Source: Brachypodium distachyon (taxonomy: Eukaryota > Streptophyta > Magnoliopsida > Poales > Poaceae). Taken from it: a DNA stretch of 64,000 nucleotides. How positions within the stretch are numbered: the stretch's first letter is position 1; each line of letters begins with the position of its first letter. The position numbers were made by a program, and so were the translations under genes. The stretch spans positions 27,913,584 through 27,977,583 of the forward strand of contig NC_016134.3 in the NCBI RefSeq assembly GCF_000005505.3, written 5' to 3'. The notes beneath the pieces are model-generated. The model was not told the DNA's origin. It did not search any database and worked only from the letters and a program-made list of their open reading frames with translations. Shown piece by piece: positions 44,680 to 57,700 of this stretch.

Positions 44680-46778
44680 CAGTCCTGTGCACATTGGGCA
44701 GAGTGTTCTCTTCCATTATCTAAAAAAGGGTCAGGGGTCTGCAATTCGATTGATCTGGAGCTCTAATACTCAATAAGAAAACAATATTCAGAAATTGGTG
44801 ATATTTAAAAGAGAATAAGCAACTGGCTAATAAGCATAGATATGCTCTGTTTGAATTGTTGAATGATTGGTTAGACCCTGTTGTATGGGTTCGAGAATAA
44901 TCTTCCAGGGTTGCTGCCATTGTTATGCTGCACTCTTTGAACAATGTATTCTAGTTATTTGTTGACATCCCTTAGTTTCCAGTGATACGATTGTAGCCAT
45001 AAGTTCCTGGTGATATGATTTTTGTGCGGATTATATTCTTTTTTTGCGGTAATATGCTGATTATATTCAAATAAGACTACTCTTCAAATAATATATCTCC
45101 TGGAGAAAGAAAATCCACATGGGCTGACAAATAATCTGGAGAAAGAAAACCTGATGATTTATGCTTGTGCATCTCTGGCCACCTTTGCCATGCCTGGTGG
45201 TTGATTCATGAAACAAATGGTTGTTAGTTGTGGTGGTTATTACTTCAGCTTCTCTGGGGAAACTGTTACTTGATTGACTTTATTGTGATCATGCTTGCTG
45301 AACTAACAGCTGCTACTTTTTGGGTGTGCGGCTGGCATTCTAGAATCCAGAACACAAAGTCAATCAGTTTCAGTGCCTGCATTTGCCCAGCTCCTGTTGT
45401 TGCTTGTGATCATAATCTAATCCTAGCATCTGTACGCTTCAGAGCGCGCCACGCGTGTGTTTGCGGCGAACTGTCGCAAAAAAAAGGAGGAAGAAGAAAA
45501 GCTTATGATCTGATAATGTAGGAAGGATACACCAACAAACAAACAAGTGCAGATTGGTGGAGACCAAACCTGACAGTGTATACAAGAGCACATATACAAC
45601 CAATTCCTGCTGCTCACTCTGCTGGAAACCAACCGGGCTGCAGGTTGCTTCACTTTGTCAGTTAAATAAACATGGATGTACCAATCTGCGACAACCGATG
45701 GTGACGCACCACGTGTCACCGCCTCGCACGGTCTCAGGCCTCGGTTTTTCCTGATGGTCCATTCAGCAGTGGAGAAATCTCACCCCACAAGGTCCTAGTC
45801 AGAAGACTTTTCTAGGGTCGTCTGTACTAATGATTAGTAATAGTGTTAGGAAAGTAATAGCAACATTTCAGTGAGCCAGGACAATATGATGATTTGATTA
45901 GCACGTAAAGCAAGATTAATAAAGTTATAAACTGATGCATCAGCTAATGAATGAATTAAGCTTCAGTAATAAATTTAACTGGCCTGAATGATGTGAGTGT
46001 AGTGTTCACCATTTATGAAGCTGGAGACCTGGAGATGTTGGTTAAGGAGGTCACCAGCAGAAATGAAATTTCTTTGGCACCTTTGGCATTGAATGGCTGC
46101 TTCATTTCGGTAGGTTTGTGATGGTGATTGGGGAAGCATGTGCATCTACGAGGTTGGTCACAGCTGAGGTGACAACCTTGTCGCCAGTGTGATCCCAATT
46201 AATGCTAAACAACACAATTGCAAAGCATGTTTTTTTCTCTTTGATTTTGGTAGCTAGTCCCAATACTGACAACACAACTGCCAAGAGGGGAGCATGTGGT
46301 AATTCTTTGGTAGTCCCAAACTCCTAATATTAACAACACAAATGCTGAGCTTGATTGAACGCTTTCTAAAATGACAATTGGTTTTCGACTGGAAGAGGTG
46401 ACATCGAAGCAATTTTCATATGGAATTATGATCTAGTAACTCTGTCAGCATATTGTTGCCGATGAATATGTAATTCAGTAGACCCAAAACCAAAATTTAG
46501 ATGATTCAGAGAGAAACTGAACTATTGGAAGGAAAATGGAACTTATTTGTAATTGAGAATATACTGATTCCAAGATAAAGAGAAGAACACACTCTTCAGC
46601 AAAAAAGAACCCCCTGGGTTATCTATCTCTCTTTGTGAGAGAAGCAACAAACAAAGATAATATATGGAGTATATCAGATATACACTAATACACACATACT
46701 AGTTAAGTATACTTATTAACAACACGCCTGCGAATTGCTGGAGCTTCAACTGATCTTCTGTACGTCTGAATGCTGAAA
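44680..46778. other. B3 3' flank and intergenic region
   Basis: The first few hundred bases probably include the 3' UTR of the B3 gene. No ORF with recognisable content follows. A G-box-like CACGTG occurs in caccacgtgtcacc near 45708, and AT-rich stretches occur after 45830. Confidence 0.4.
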
Positions 46779-47231
46779 TCAGAGAGGCGCAGTCCTCTGG
46801 CTGTGGCTAGTCCTGGATTTCTTGGCCAGGAAGAGCTTCTTGAGCAGCCTGAGCATCAGAACCAGGCTCCACCTCCGGCGCCTGACCACCATGTAGTGCC
46901 GCCGCCGCCGGAGCTTCCCCGCCGGACCACCGCCGACATCACCGTCGCTGTCGCTGTCGAGCCACGCGGCGTCCTTCATCATCGCCATGGTCATCAGCCC
47001 GCCGCCGCCGCCATCGCCGTGCAGCGGGCTCAGGGGGCACACCGGCGCCGCGCAAGCCAGCTCCTCGTTGAAGTCCTCCCACAGCATGTCCATCTTCTCC
47101 TCTCCCCCGCCGCCGCCGCCGTGTTCGGCTTCTACTTCGGCGACGGCGGCGAGGAACCATGGCGGCGGGAACGGCGGCGCAGCTGAACCTTGGACGGCGG
47201 CGGTGGGGGAAGGGAAAGAGAAGCCCTCCAT
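46779..47231 (-). CDS. Small plant protein with WEDFNEEL motif, unknown function
   Basis: This is a single-exon frame of 150 residues. The ATG at 47231 sits in a strong context (ACCATGG). The longer reading from 47243 would need a GTG start. Visible parts are an N-terminal Phe/Pro/Ser segment (MEGFSFPSP), a Gly run, then KMDMLWEDFNEEL (about 46-58), a Ser-Asp patch (DSDSDGD), and a strongly basic C-terminal part (KLRRRRHY ... RLLKKLFLAKKS). Codon GC is far above the flanks, as for grass genes. The WEDFNEEL plus basic tail arrangement occurs in small uncharacterised plant proteins; the function is not known to me. No signal peptide or membrane segment is seen. A TATA-rich box lies ~115 bp upstream. 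Confidence 0.72.
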   Translation of the reverse strand: MEGFSFPSPTAAVQGSAAPPFPPPWFLAAVAEVEAEHGGGGGGEEKMDMLWEDFNEELACAAPVCPLSPLHGDGGGGGLMTMAMMKDAAWLDSDSDGDVGGGPAGKLRRRRHYMVVRRRRWSLVLMLRLLKKLFLAKKSRTSHSQRTAPL

Positions 47232-47342
47232 GGTTACTGGCACTAGCTGATTAAGATTGCTCTTAAGCTATGCCTTGCAAGACTGCAGTTTTGAAGCTGC
47301 AGGGGCATCTATGTGTCTATACTACTAGCAGTACTCTGTTCT

Positions 47343-47354
47343 TATATATATATA
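47343..47354 (-). promoter_or_regulatory. TATA-rich box upstream of the WEDFNEEL gene
   Basis: A run of alternating TA (tatatatatata) lies 112-123 bp before the ATG at 47231, on the minus strand. It is a plausible core promoter for that gene. Confidence 0.45.
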
Positions 47355-47359
47355 CACAT

Positions 47360-50300
47360 ACACGAATGGCGTGCAAGAACGGCTGCCATTCGTATGGAAT
47401 ACAGTGTACTGTGTGTAGTTTTCACTTTCGTGGAGGGTACAACATCCTCGTCTACCTCCAACTCTGCATTGATGAACTGTGCTTGCTGGCCTGCCTTGGA
47501 ATAGGTTTGTATAGTTTCCCTAATAAATCTTCCAGAGGATGGATGGATGCTGGAAGCTGGATCACATGTACATCAGTGCATGGATGGATGGGAAATAATG
47601 ATGCAGTGATGATATGGTGTCTGTTGGGCAATTGTTTCTTGTCAGGACCTTGGGTGGGTCTTAATTAACGAGCTCGTGCGCAATTAGCGTGGATCTCCAT
47701 TTCATTTTGTTGCTAAGTACATGTTCATTTTTGTTATACTTTATATAAAAATGAGAAATAAAGGTACATTTTCAGTCCTTCGACTGTAACGGAAGTCTAA
47801 TTTTGATCCCTTTACTCTAAGATTTAGTTTGTCATTGTTGAACTATGCTGGTCTGAACTTATTTTATAATATGCTTTGAAAAAATACACACAAAACCAGA
47901 AAAAAGTTGGTTAAACAAACATAAAAATAGCAAAAAGCTGGTTGGAAAAACTGGATTATCATAATTCACTTCAATGCCAAACTCACCCTAAAACCATGAA
48001 AACTTCGTCTCTCATCTGTCAATAACAGATAATTTTCTTCGAATCGTCCAATTTAGATGTTTTAGACCGAAAAAATGTTGACCGTTGGCAATGCCATTTA
48101 GCAAAGAAATATCTTCACGCCCCATGTTGTTGCCCGGGCTGAAGGGGGTGCCTGCTTCCGCCCCATGGCCCATTTGTAAGTGAAATGCCGAGTAGAGGCC
48201 AAATGTGTTGTTTGCTTATCCGAAAGAGGTGCATGTATTTCATAGTGAAGTTTCAGTATTTAATTAGTCAATTTTGACTTCAAAAAATTGACTTAGAATA
48301 TCAAAACTTTTCCAACAAATATCATGTTTCCAAGAAGCCCCTAAAAAGGAATTAAGCAAGTACCAAAGCATTTATCAGAAAGGCAAAGTTCATAGGCAAG
48401 GCTGTGTAGGTTGTAGGTAGAAATGCACCCGAAACCAAAAGAAAGAATGTCCATGGATCTGACCGTCCTAGCTAACAGAAACTGCAGCAAGATCCTGAAC
48501 CAACCAATTTCACATGCATGCAGAGGTGAACAAGGAAAAAAAGCCGGTTATACTGGTGTTCTATGGCTAGGGTGACTGAAAAGCAAAGGCAAGGGAAGCA
48601 TACACAGGAATAGTATCTGAATATTTGGTTTTGGATGAATGGAGAGAAAGCAGATGATGCAGGCAGGCAGGCAGAGCTGCCTCTCATGTGATGGCTTTCC
48701 GTTAAAGATGTGATGTTGCTTGGAAAGATGGGAGTCTTTTCTGGTAAAAGAGTAAAGGAGACTGAATGAAGTGTCCTGTGTTGATAGTCACAATAAGAGG
48801 AGAAAAAGGGTGGCTGAATGAATGGACGAAAGGAAATGTCTTGTGATGCATGCAACAAATTTCAGTTTGGCTGGATCTGAATTGTCTTTCTTAAGATTCT
48901 AGTTTGTTAGGACATGGTGGCATGACATGCTACATATCATGCTAGTCTGTGTCATGTGGATTCTGGTATGTAGGGATATGCATGCATTGCAGGGTATCTA
49001 AACAAAATATGTACTCAATTTAAATCATACCCAATTTTGTAGAAAATGAAATAGTAAGTGGGAAACTAAAACATATAAAAAAATCTTGACTTCAACCAGA
49101 GAAACAAGGATGTAAAAAACTAGACAAGGGGGGAAAAGATGGCACACTATTCTGTGTTTTCAATAGGATTTGGCTCCCGCGCAATTCTATGGGTGCAGTG
49201 GGCTGTAGAGGAGTTGTCTTCTTTCCATTCGGCTGTCTACGTCATGTTCTAAAGAGTGGGAGCACCGAAGCTAATACCACGAGGAAAGGATATTTTCTCG
49301 TGTGAACACCTCATGTGAATCATGAGCTTAATTAATCCCCTTTCTTGCAAATTAGCATTTTCTTTCCAAACAAGAATAGCCCTGGCAACTTAGTGGGAGC
49401 TACCTAATCTGATTATGGATTGGCTCAACTTTATGGAGACCACACTGGATCCAATGATAGGAGATTCCTCGATGAGCACTTCAAATTGCCGAGTTTCTTT
49501 TGAAAGAAGAAACAAGGCTTCACTTTCAAGCAAGAAAGCAAGCCCTAAACATGGACCAGTGTGGCTGGCTAGATATATGTGCAAAATATGCAAGGCTTTA
49601 ATTGATGCTGTTGCTTTATTAGGGTTGGCCCATGCATGCAATGGATAACCATGTTTTTATGATCTCCGCTGCACCATATGAGACATATTTTCCTTTGTTT
49701 TCCTTTTTCCAGAATACCATGTGAGATGTCATCTATGTTAATGTTAGACATGTCCATACCCTGGACCGGGTTTTGGGCTGGTCTCCATGAAGTCCGACAA
49801 CAAAATGCCAAGCATCCGTAAAAAAATAATGAAAATGCAGTAAAAATATCAAATTGATTTCTTTCGGGGCTATGCCTATATTTTCTAAAATTAATATTTT
49901 TCCATTTCAAGCTATGAGGCTGGGTTTGGGGTAGAAAACTAGAGCCCCAGCTTGGTTTATGGTTGTGAAGAAAGCTGGAACCAAGCCTGGCTCTAGGTTG
50001 TTGAATCGGGCCCGACTGGCGATGCCTAGATTAATCTATACTCCTTCTCTTTTAATTCTTATCTTAAAATTAAATTGCCCAAAAATGAATGTACTTATTT
50101 CTAAAAAAGTCTGAATACATGTAATATTTCGACAAGAATGCAAATAGAAGAATGCACTCATCACCAAGTTAATGGGGACCGACAGATATCTCTAAGTTTT
50201 GTCTTATCGCTACTTTTATGCCACCAGCTTTTTACTCAAAAAAATATCATATGTAGACGAGGGAGATGATATTTGTGTATTTCCGGTGGGGAATCTTCTC

Positions 50301-53300
50301 TCTTGTTACTATCATCCTTTTGGTCACAGTATGACTAGGCCACAGGGCAAAGAGTGGCAGGGGTCTGCTCAATGAGAAAGAAAAACAAAGAAACAAAAAA
50401 GAGGAAACGGACAACTGTAATGCTGCATGAGGCCTTTGTCCAAGTGTGTGGCATGGCAGGCCCAGCAGATGCAGGCCCACAGCACGGCTGGTCCCGTGGA
50501 CAGCGACGGACACGAACAGGGCGCAGTACAGTACACTACGGTAGTACAGGACAATGTACGTGTCCGTGTCCGTAGGGATTGCTTTGCTTCTGACAGCACG
50601 AATAACTAATTTGCCACAGGAAATTGAAATTAGATTAGCTTACAAAGGAAGTCTTTTTACAGGGTTTTTGGACAAATTTGATCATACACTACATTTGAAA
50701 ATATAATGCTCACTCCGTCCCAAAATAAATATGTCCCATGTCAACAAAAAATCCCGATGGATGTAAACAAAAAGTCACGGTGTGTAGTCTGGGCCAAGGA
50801 GAAAAATCCCGAAGTATGTAAAAAAAAAGTCGCGGTGTGTAGTCCGGGCCAAGAAGAAAGGGGTCACCAATTAGCAGCCCAGCAACTCATGTCTTCCCCT
50901 GTTAAATGTACTCAAGTTGAACTTTCATAGCATGTAAAAAAATTCGCCACTGTCATGGACGGATTACGCGTCGCCAACAATCTTAGCTTACCTTCAGAAT
51001 TTATCTTAACACCCTTTGAAAAATGTAGTCTTAAAAAGCTCGTGCTTACATTTCTACTCTTTATTTTATTCTTACTTTCTCTTTCTGGGAGTCATTTCCA
51101 GGTTTGGATATTTTTGAGGTGACCCATGCATGGATGGATGCACAGTTCCCATCCATCTTTTGGCTCCACAGGAAAAAGCTACACCATCTTTCTCTCCCGT
51201 GACATCTTCATCCCCAGAAAGAATCCTGGCAACTGGATTTGCTGCTGCTGCTAAATTCTGGAAAATTCTGGAAAAGAAAAACGAAGATGGAGAAGGTTTG
51301 CTGGAAAAGGTGAAAGGCAACGAAGATAAATATAGACACCTCTTGCCTCGCACAAATGATTTGTCCCAAATTGACCACATGGGCTAGTGGTCTATATCTA
51401 GTTAGTAAAACGCATTAGGTGGCTATGCACTAATTAATTGTTGAATGAGGGCTCATTTGGGTCCCATGGCATGTTCACTCCTCCAAAAAGGAACGGTTGG
51501 CCAGGGATCCAGGTCAATGGCAGCAAAATAATGCTAGCTGTTGCATACCATGGATGGTGCTAGCTACCCAGTGTTTTTGGTAATTTAATTAACATTGATC
51601 CAGGTAGCCTAGCAAGGCAAATGATTGTAAAGGTAGCTGCTCTTCCAATCCCTTGGAGTTTACTGCATGGTGTGATTCTTAATTTCAGACATGGAAAGCA
51701 CTAAGACTTCGAATATTCAAAATGTAGTGTTTTTTAAAAATTTAGAGCGCACCTTTTGAGTTCCAGCAATGCCAAGTTCTTTTGGAACTTCTAGCAACAA
51801 GTCCCCAAAGCCAAAATTCTAGTGCTAGTACAAAATAACGTGCTGGTCCCCAAATTAACTAAAGTAGAAAAACTTCTCTGTAACCAGATACTAGTTCTAC
51901 TAATTAATTAAGGTGACTCGTCCCCTACCATCATCGAATAATGATTGGTTATAAGAGGCCAAGTATATATAATATCATGCATCCGAAAAAGAAGGGAAAA
52001 AACTATGCGGATAAAATCATCAGCTGAGCAAGAGCACTGTGCTACATGCCTGGAAAGTAATAGAGGTGTCATATGAAATTACAGGGACGGGTCCTGCTTT
52101 TTTTTTCATTTGTGGAGGCACTATAAGAAAAGTATAAATTCGAAGAATTAGAGAAATTTCCTAGAGAAAACAAGCAATTCTTCTTGCAATTTGAAGGTCC
52201 GCACTCCACTATATGTGCATCCTCCCTTAGATATTTAGAGGCACAAATGCCACTAGATTTCTTTAGTCCTTTGGGGACTAAAAAAACCATATATTAGTAT
52301 CCTTTAAGACATGGTGTTGTCAGCGTATACGGAGATGGCAGTCAATGGTATCATTATAGGAGTAGTATATATTTTTTTTCAATTGTCGATTGGAAAAAGT
52401 AATGGTCGTTGCCCCTTCTCTAATTAAGATTAAAATAAAAAAAAGATTGAAATAAACACAAGTTCCTTTAGGATATGCTTTGAAAAGCATTTAGCCCATT
52501 CAGAAAATTAAAGCATTCAGCTGTCACCTATAAACTAGGCTGATAGATTTTTGACCAAGCTCTGATTCCCACCGTACACTTTTTTCTCTTAGGTTTTGAT
52601 CCGGTAGCAATACTGTTTAATTATCCATCGGCTACACCAAGCATGTCGACCTGATGACTGTTAACCACGACGTGATGACATTTCTTCAAACAAAAAGAAA
52701 ATCCACTACGCATGTCCCCATCATCACACACACAAAAAACATAGTCTTTAACAGCAACAGTTTTGGCCAGATAGAACTAAACGTTATCCAAACCTGCTAA
52801 CGGAAAAAAAGAAAAGAAAAGAAGGGAGGTGACATATTTCTCTTCCTCCCTTTTCTGAAATCTTGAGAACTAAATTTCGAAACCTGGAATTTGTAGCAGG
52901 AACAGACCCAGTTCCAAAACCAGAGCCCTTCTCCCCCGCGCTGGAACTCCAAAAATACTTTACCTGGCAAGCAAATAGCTGTCCCGGAAAAAGAAAGAAG
53001 GAAAATGAGCGAAGAGGCTGGTCGAAGAGTCCGTCCAGCCCAGCTACAGGCTACAGGCAGCAGCAGCACGGGGGAGAGAAAGAGAAGTCAAGGAGTGGAA
53101 GCAGAAGCCAGCGTGGCGAACGGTACTTTTTCTCTCTCTCTCTCTCTCTTCCCTTCCAGACTTCCAGTCCACGTGCTCCCCGCCCCCAGCCAAAGCCGTC
53201 CCCACACGGCGAGGGAGGCCGCAAAAGCTGCGTAGGCCCGGTCCATGCACCGGAAGGACCATCAGCCGTCGGATTTTAGAAGTGGACGGCCGATCCTATG

Positions 53301-54600
53301 GTCCGCGCGTATGAAAGCTGTGCGGCGTGGCCGAAGAGACCGGGTTTTTTCCCCAAGTCGACTGGCGTCTCCGGGGGGAGTTTTGCGCGTCGGACCTCAG
53401 GGTTTGTAATTATTTGAAGTTTTGTTTCTTAAAAAAAAAATATTCGTTGCTCGTGATTCCTTTTCGTGTGCCGTAATTGGGAAATGATGCTTGCTTCCTT
53501 TCGATTGCCCGTGTGTAAAAAAACGTGTTCTCATTGTTGTCTGTGGCTACATTGGGATAAGAGCATTGGTAAACCTCACTCGAAAGTCTCTGCGTCCAAC
53601 CTGTTGCTGGCGATTACTCCTGCATGTAACCCATTGGCCACGAGTTTCGGTTGATGTGTGCGGACAGTGATTTGTAGGAGGAGACATGTACTCAATTTGC
53701 CATGCATGTGCACTGCTCCCGTTGGCTAGTATTAATCGCCAATTTCTCTAGATCATAAGGTTGTTTTTCCATGGTTAATTGAACTAGGAGATACGCTTTA
53801 CGCACTAAAAAAAGAGGTTGTCGAACTTTCCAATCAATCTTGAAAGCCCTCGTATGTTTGTGTTGTGTTACCTTTTATGGTAAGTAAAAATGTTATGAAA
53901 GGACTTCACAAAATCACACATTGACATAGAACGTACTAACCTTGATATATTATGGAAATGAATACACTAGCCTACCAATTGCATAAAAAAAAGTAAAGCA
54001 CCCATATAAACAACCAAAAATAAAGGTACCAAGAACAGATTTGGAAAATTTATGGCGAGTCTTTGCATCAAATTAGAAACACGTTCTTATTCAATTATTA
54101 GCATTCTCTCTTTAGACGCAATCTGTGTCGATGAAAAATAATATAGTCGTGCTATTTCTATTAGTTTGGATTGAGTTATTTTTTCGCCGAAAGACATTGC
54201 TATCCAACTAAAATAAGTAAAGCCCAAACAACGGAGTTGAGCTAGTTCCACTCCAACAAAAAGAACAAAAAAACTCGGGACCTTCCAAACAACATAGAAA
54301 CGTCAGAATTCAAGGGTCCTTTGGTAGCCCCTCAAGCATAGCTGTTTCTTTGTCAGCTTTCACGGAGTAAAAAAATGCAAAAAAAACCTTGCTCATAACA
54401 TAGTGGAATGAGCAAAATTGAGGATCTGATTGGATAATAACCACTAAACCAGTCTTAGCTCAGGTTCCAGCTAGACCAACCAAAGGAGGCTAAAGCTCTC
54501 CCTAAATCAAATTAATTGACAGCACTCCAAACCGAAGGATAACACGCAAATAAAGGATTCCTTGAGGGCCCCGGCGCAAAAGATCTCTCCCCCTCCCGTT
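47360..54600. other. 7-kb intergenic region without recognised gene
   Basis: No frame longer than ~140 codons and none with recognisable content was found on either strand. Minor features are a degenerate Stowaway-like stretch near 50040-50150, a two-copy 55-bp tandem unit at about 50747-50856, and a CT microsatellite at about 53130-53150 within a GC-rich patch (52860-53420). The patch gives low-complexity frames such as 52863-53279 but no supported gene. A single Stowaway half-end (cactccgtcccaaaataaatatg) lies near 50710. Confidence 0.4.
50747..50856. repeat. Two-copy 55-bp tandem duplication
   Basis: The unit aaaaatcccga-g-atgtaaa and then gtc-cggtgtgtagtc-gggcc occurs at about 50747 and again at about 50802 with a handful of differences. 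Confidence 0.65.
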
Positions 54601-54694
54601 AAAATTCCCACTTGTTCCTCCGCCTTGGCCTTTTCCCTCCCGCTTCCAATTTCTCCCCCTCTTCTCCTCCTCCTTCTCCTCCTCCGCTCCCCCC

Positions 54695-54721
54695 ATGTCG
54701 GTGTCGGCGGCGGCGGCGTAG
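54695..54721 (+). promoter_or_regulatory. Upstream ORF in the NIPA leader
   Basis: An ATG at 54695 opens an 8-codon frame (MSVSAAAA) closed by TAG at 54719-54721, 62 bp before the main ATG. If it lies in the transcript it may lower initiation at the NIPA start. The leader before it is CT/CCT-rich. Confidence 0.5.
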
Positions 54722-54783
54722 GCGCCTAGGCGGAGCCGTTGTCGGCGGGCGCGGAGACACGCGAGCGAAGGGGTTGGCGGGCG

Positions 54784-57700
54784 ATGGCGGCGCCGGCGTC
54801 TGCGGCGGGGCTCGGGGGCATGTCGATGGACAACGCCAAGGGCCTGGTCCTCGCGGTGTCGTCCAGCGCCTTCATCGGCGCCAGCTTCATCGTCAAGAAG
54901 ATGGGGCTCAGGAGGGCCGCCGACTCCGGCGTCCGCGCGGGTGAGTTCTGTGCTCCTCCCGTTCTCCGGCGGCTGCCTTGCTTAATCTGCGTCTTCTGGC
55001 GTTTGGAATCTTTGGATCTCCCCCCTGGGTTGGTGGGCTGGTTGGTCGGCGAAGGGCTCGAGTATGGTTCCGTCGGTTACGCTGATTTGGAGGAGCAGTG
55101 GGTAGCGGAATCGAGGCGGGGTTTGCCTTTTTCGTGGCTGTTCCTGGTTTTGGTTGGTGGCTGGGATCTGCTGCTTGTTCGTGGTAAAAAAGTAGCTCGT
55201 GCCCGGTAGATTGGCTGGCGGTCTAATGAAGTCAAATAAATTACTGGAGCTGTGGTTGTTGCTTACTGGAGTATTATATTTTGCAACTTCTCGGAAGCTT
55301 TTTCTTGATCTGGTTGGTCAGAGCCTGAGTAGTCGTCGAGCTGACGGTGGAGAAAGGATTAAAATTTCGGCCACGGAGACGCGTTTTCCGCTGTTGATTT
55401 GGATTTGGCCGCGTGTGAAGTCCAGCTTAGGCCAGCGCGGAGGCTCCTGTTTCCGTTGCAGTTGGATGGCCTGATTCGCTTCTCTTTCTGCCTTGTAAAA
55501 AATGATTGCAATGACTTGGTGCCGTGGTCGAAAGTTTTAAGCTCCGTCCGCTGGGCCGTTTTAACGCGAAAGTAGTCAAGATCGAGTCAATGATGTTCCA
55601 TTAGTACTTTTAGTTGACTCGAAAGCGCTTTACTTTGTTTTACAATATTACGTCTGCAATGGCTATTTGTTTCTTGTCGTGAGTTCTCATTGGAATTGAG
55701 CTTAGTGAGCCTGGGAAAGTGGTATTTTGGGCTTAGATGTTTGGCCTTTTGCAATTGTCTTCCATTGCGATTCTTATGGATCAGTCTGGGTGGTCCGGTG
55801 GCAGGATCACTATTTGGATAGAAAAGTTTGGCTCCAATTCTAACGTCCATCCTTCTGATGTCTCTTCGCAATCAGAACTATCTGATCATGACTGAAACAC
55901 GCCCTTTTCAAGGATGAAGTTAAATCGTTCTCGCAATCTTGATGTTTGTTCCAATGGTAGCAATATTACATAAGCTTCAGATGGTGATTCCAGGTTTCTT
56001 TAGTGGGAACCACAATTTGAGGCAGATGGTGGGGGCACTTTTGTTTTGGATCGGTCGTGTTTTTCTGGGAATATGCTAACTGAGCTTTATCTGCACGATG
56101 GAATATGCTATTTAGTTTTATTATTCATTTTTTAATTAAACTGGTTTAGTTTAGTCAATATATTTCAGGAGAGTCAAAAGGCTTCAGCTGTATATATTTT
56201 CTTAACTTTGGAGTCAAAACAAAAAATGAAAAATCTTGTTATCATCGCATATTTCTAAGGTCATTGTGCTTAGTTTTTATTTTACTTGTATGTTCATATG
56301 TTATTTATAAGTGGATACAAAATATAAATTTCAATTCCGATTGTGCTTATTTTTTGTTGCTATACCTATAGTTGGGAGGTTGGACATCTTAAATAAATCA
56401 TTTGGGACTTTTGTAAACATTATTTGAAATAAACTTACATGAAAAATGTTTCTTTCTGTAACACAGGTTATACAGAAATATACAGTAACCATATTTAAGA
56501 CCGTTGGTATGGTTATGAGTAAGAGTTATATGTATGTATCCTGATTTTTACCACAACTTTCTTGTCTACTGAAATACTAATCTAATTAGCTGCTTTTCTT
56601 ACACCCTGAAAGTAGCAATGGATAATGACCAATTCACCAGCTTACCATTAGGCATCAGCTATTAAACATGAAGAGTTTTGTTGTTCCCTACGACAAAGTC
56701 TTCTGGTGATTTCATTTTAGTTACCTTGAAGTCCGACCAATGCACCTATACCCTTCATAAATTCTGTGCTTGCACTTTCTACAATTCTTAGTGCACAATA
56801 TAATAAGATTTTTTATTTACATTAAACAGGATATGGAGGATTTTCTTACTTGATGGAGCCACTTTGGTGGATAGGCATGATTTCAAGTAAGACTTTCATT
56901 CAATTTAACAGTACCGCTGTTTACTTTTTATAATCTCTTGATCCTTTCTTTGCTTTATCCACACATATGCGCAGTATTTCTACAAATGGATATTGCTGGT
57001 GATGTCCCTTCTTAGATATAGCATGTTATGTTTGATCATTTTCTCACTTCTATTTCTTATATTGTTAAATGTCCTTCTGATCAAGTGACCATGATGAGAT
57101 TTTTCACGGCTGTCACCCTGTCACCTCACGTTAGGCTTGATACACATTTACCAAAGGAAGCTTGTACATGAAGAAGATGATTACATGTCAAGAGTTGAGA
57201 TTTATGTTGGTAGTGTATGTTAGGACAAACTAACAAACTGTAATTGCTAAAGAAGTGAGGTTAGCGAAAAAACATTTTTTTATAGGGTTGACCAGATGTT
57301 ATAGAAGGATATTTAGATCAATTTGGGCCATGAAAAATAGCAGGAGAGAGCAAATGAATTTCTTTCATCTGAATGTGATACTTCAATATGAGCATCCCTT
57401 ACTTCTGTTTGTCATTAGGAAATATAGGTCCAATTATTTCCAATTATTTCTTGAATCTATTTTGTCTCCAAAATGCCGTGTCAAAATTTATTGATTGGAA
57501 GTGGACAAAGTTTGACTCCTGAATTTTACAAGTTTTCTAAGTTCGTCTTTGATGCTAGCAAAGTTTCTCCCTCGTTATTTCTAGGAAAATATGTTAGTAA
57601 TGCTTTTCAAAGGATAAAAACTTGACTTGTGTTCACTCACATTGTCTCCTATGAACAGTGATCGTGGGGGAAATTGCTAATTTTGCTGCTTATGCATTTG

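Noticed and set aside
46770..47186. 138-codon plus-strand ORF
   Set aside because: It is antisense to the WEDFNEEL gene, with only low-complexity His/Pro/Ala content.
52863..53279. Possible gene in the GC-rich patch
   Set aside because: The frames are low-complexity, cross a CT microsatellite and show no splice-linked partner exon or known motif.
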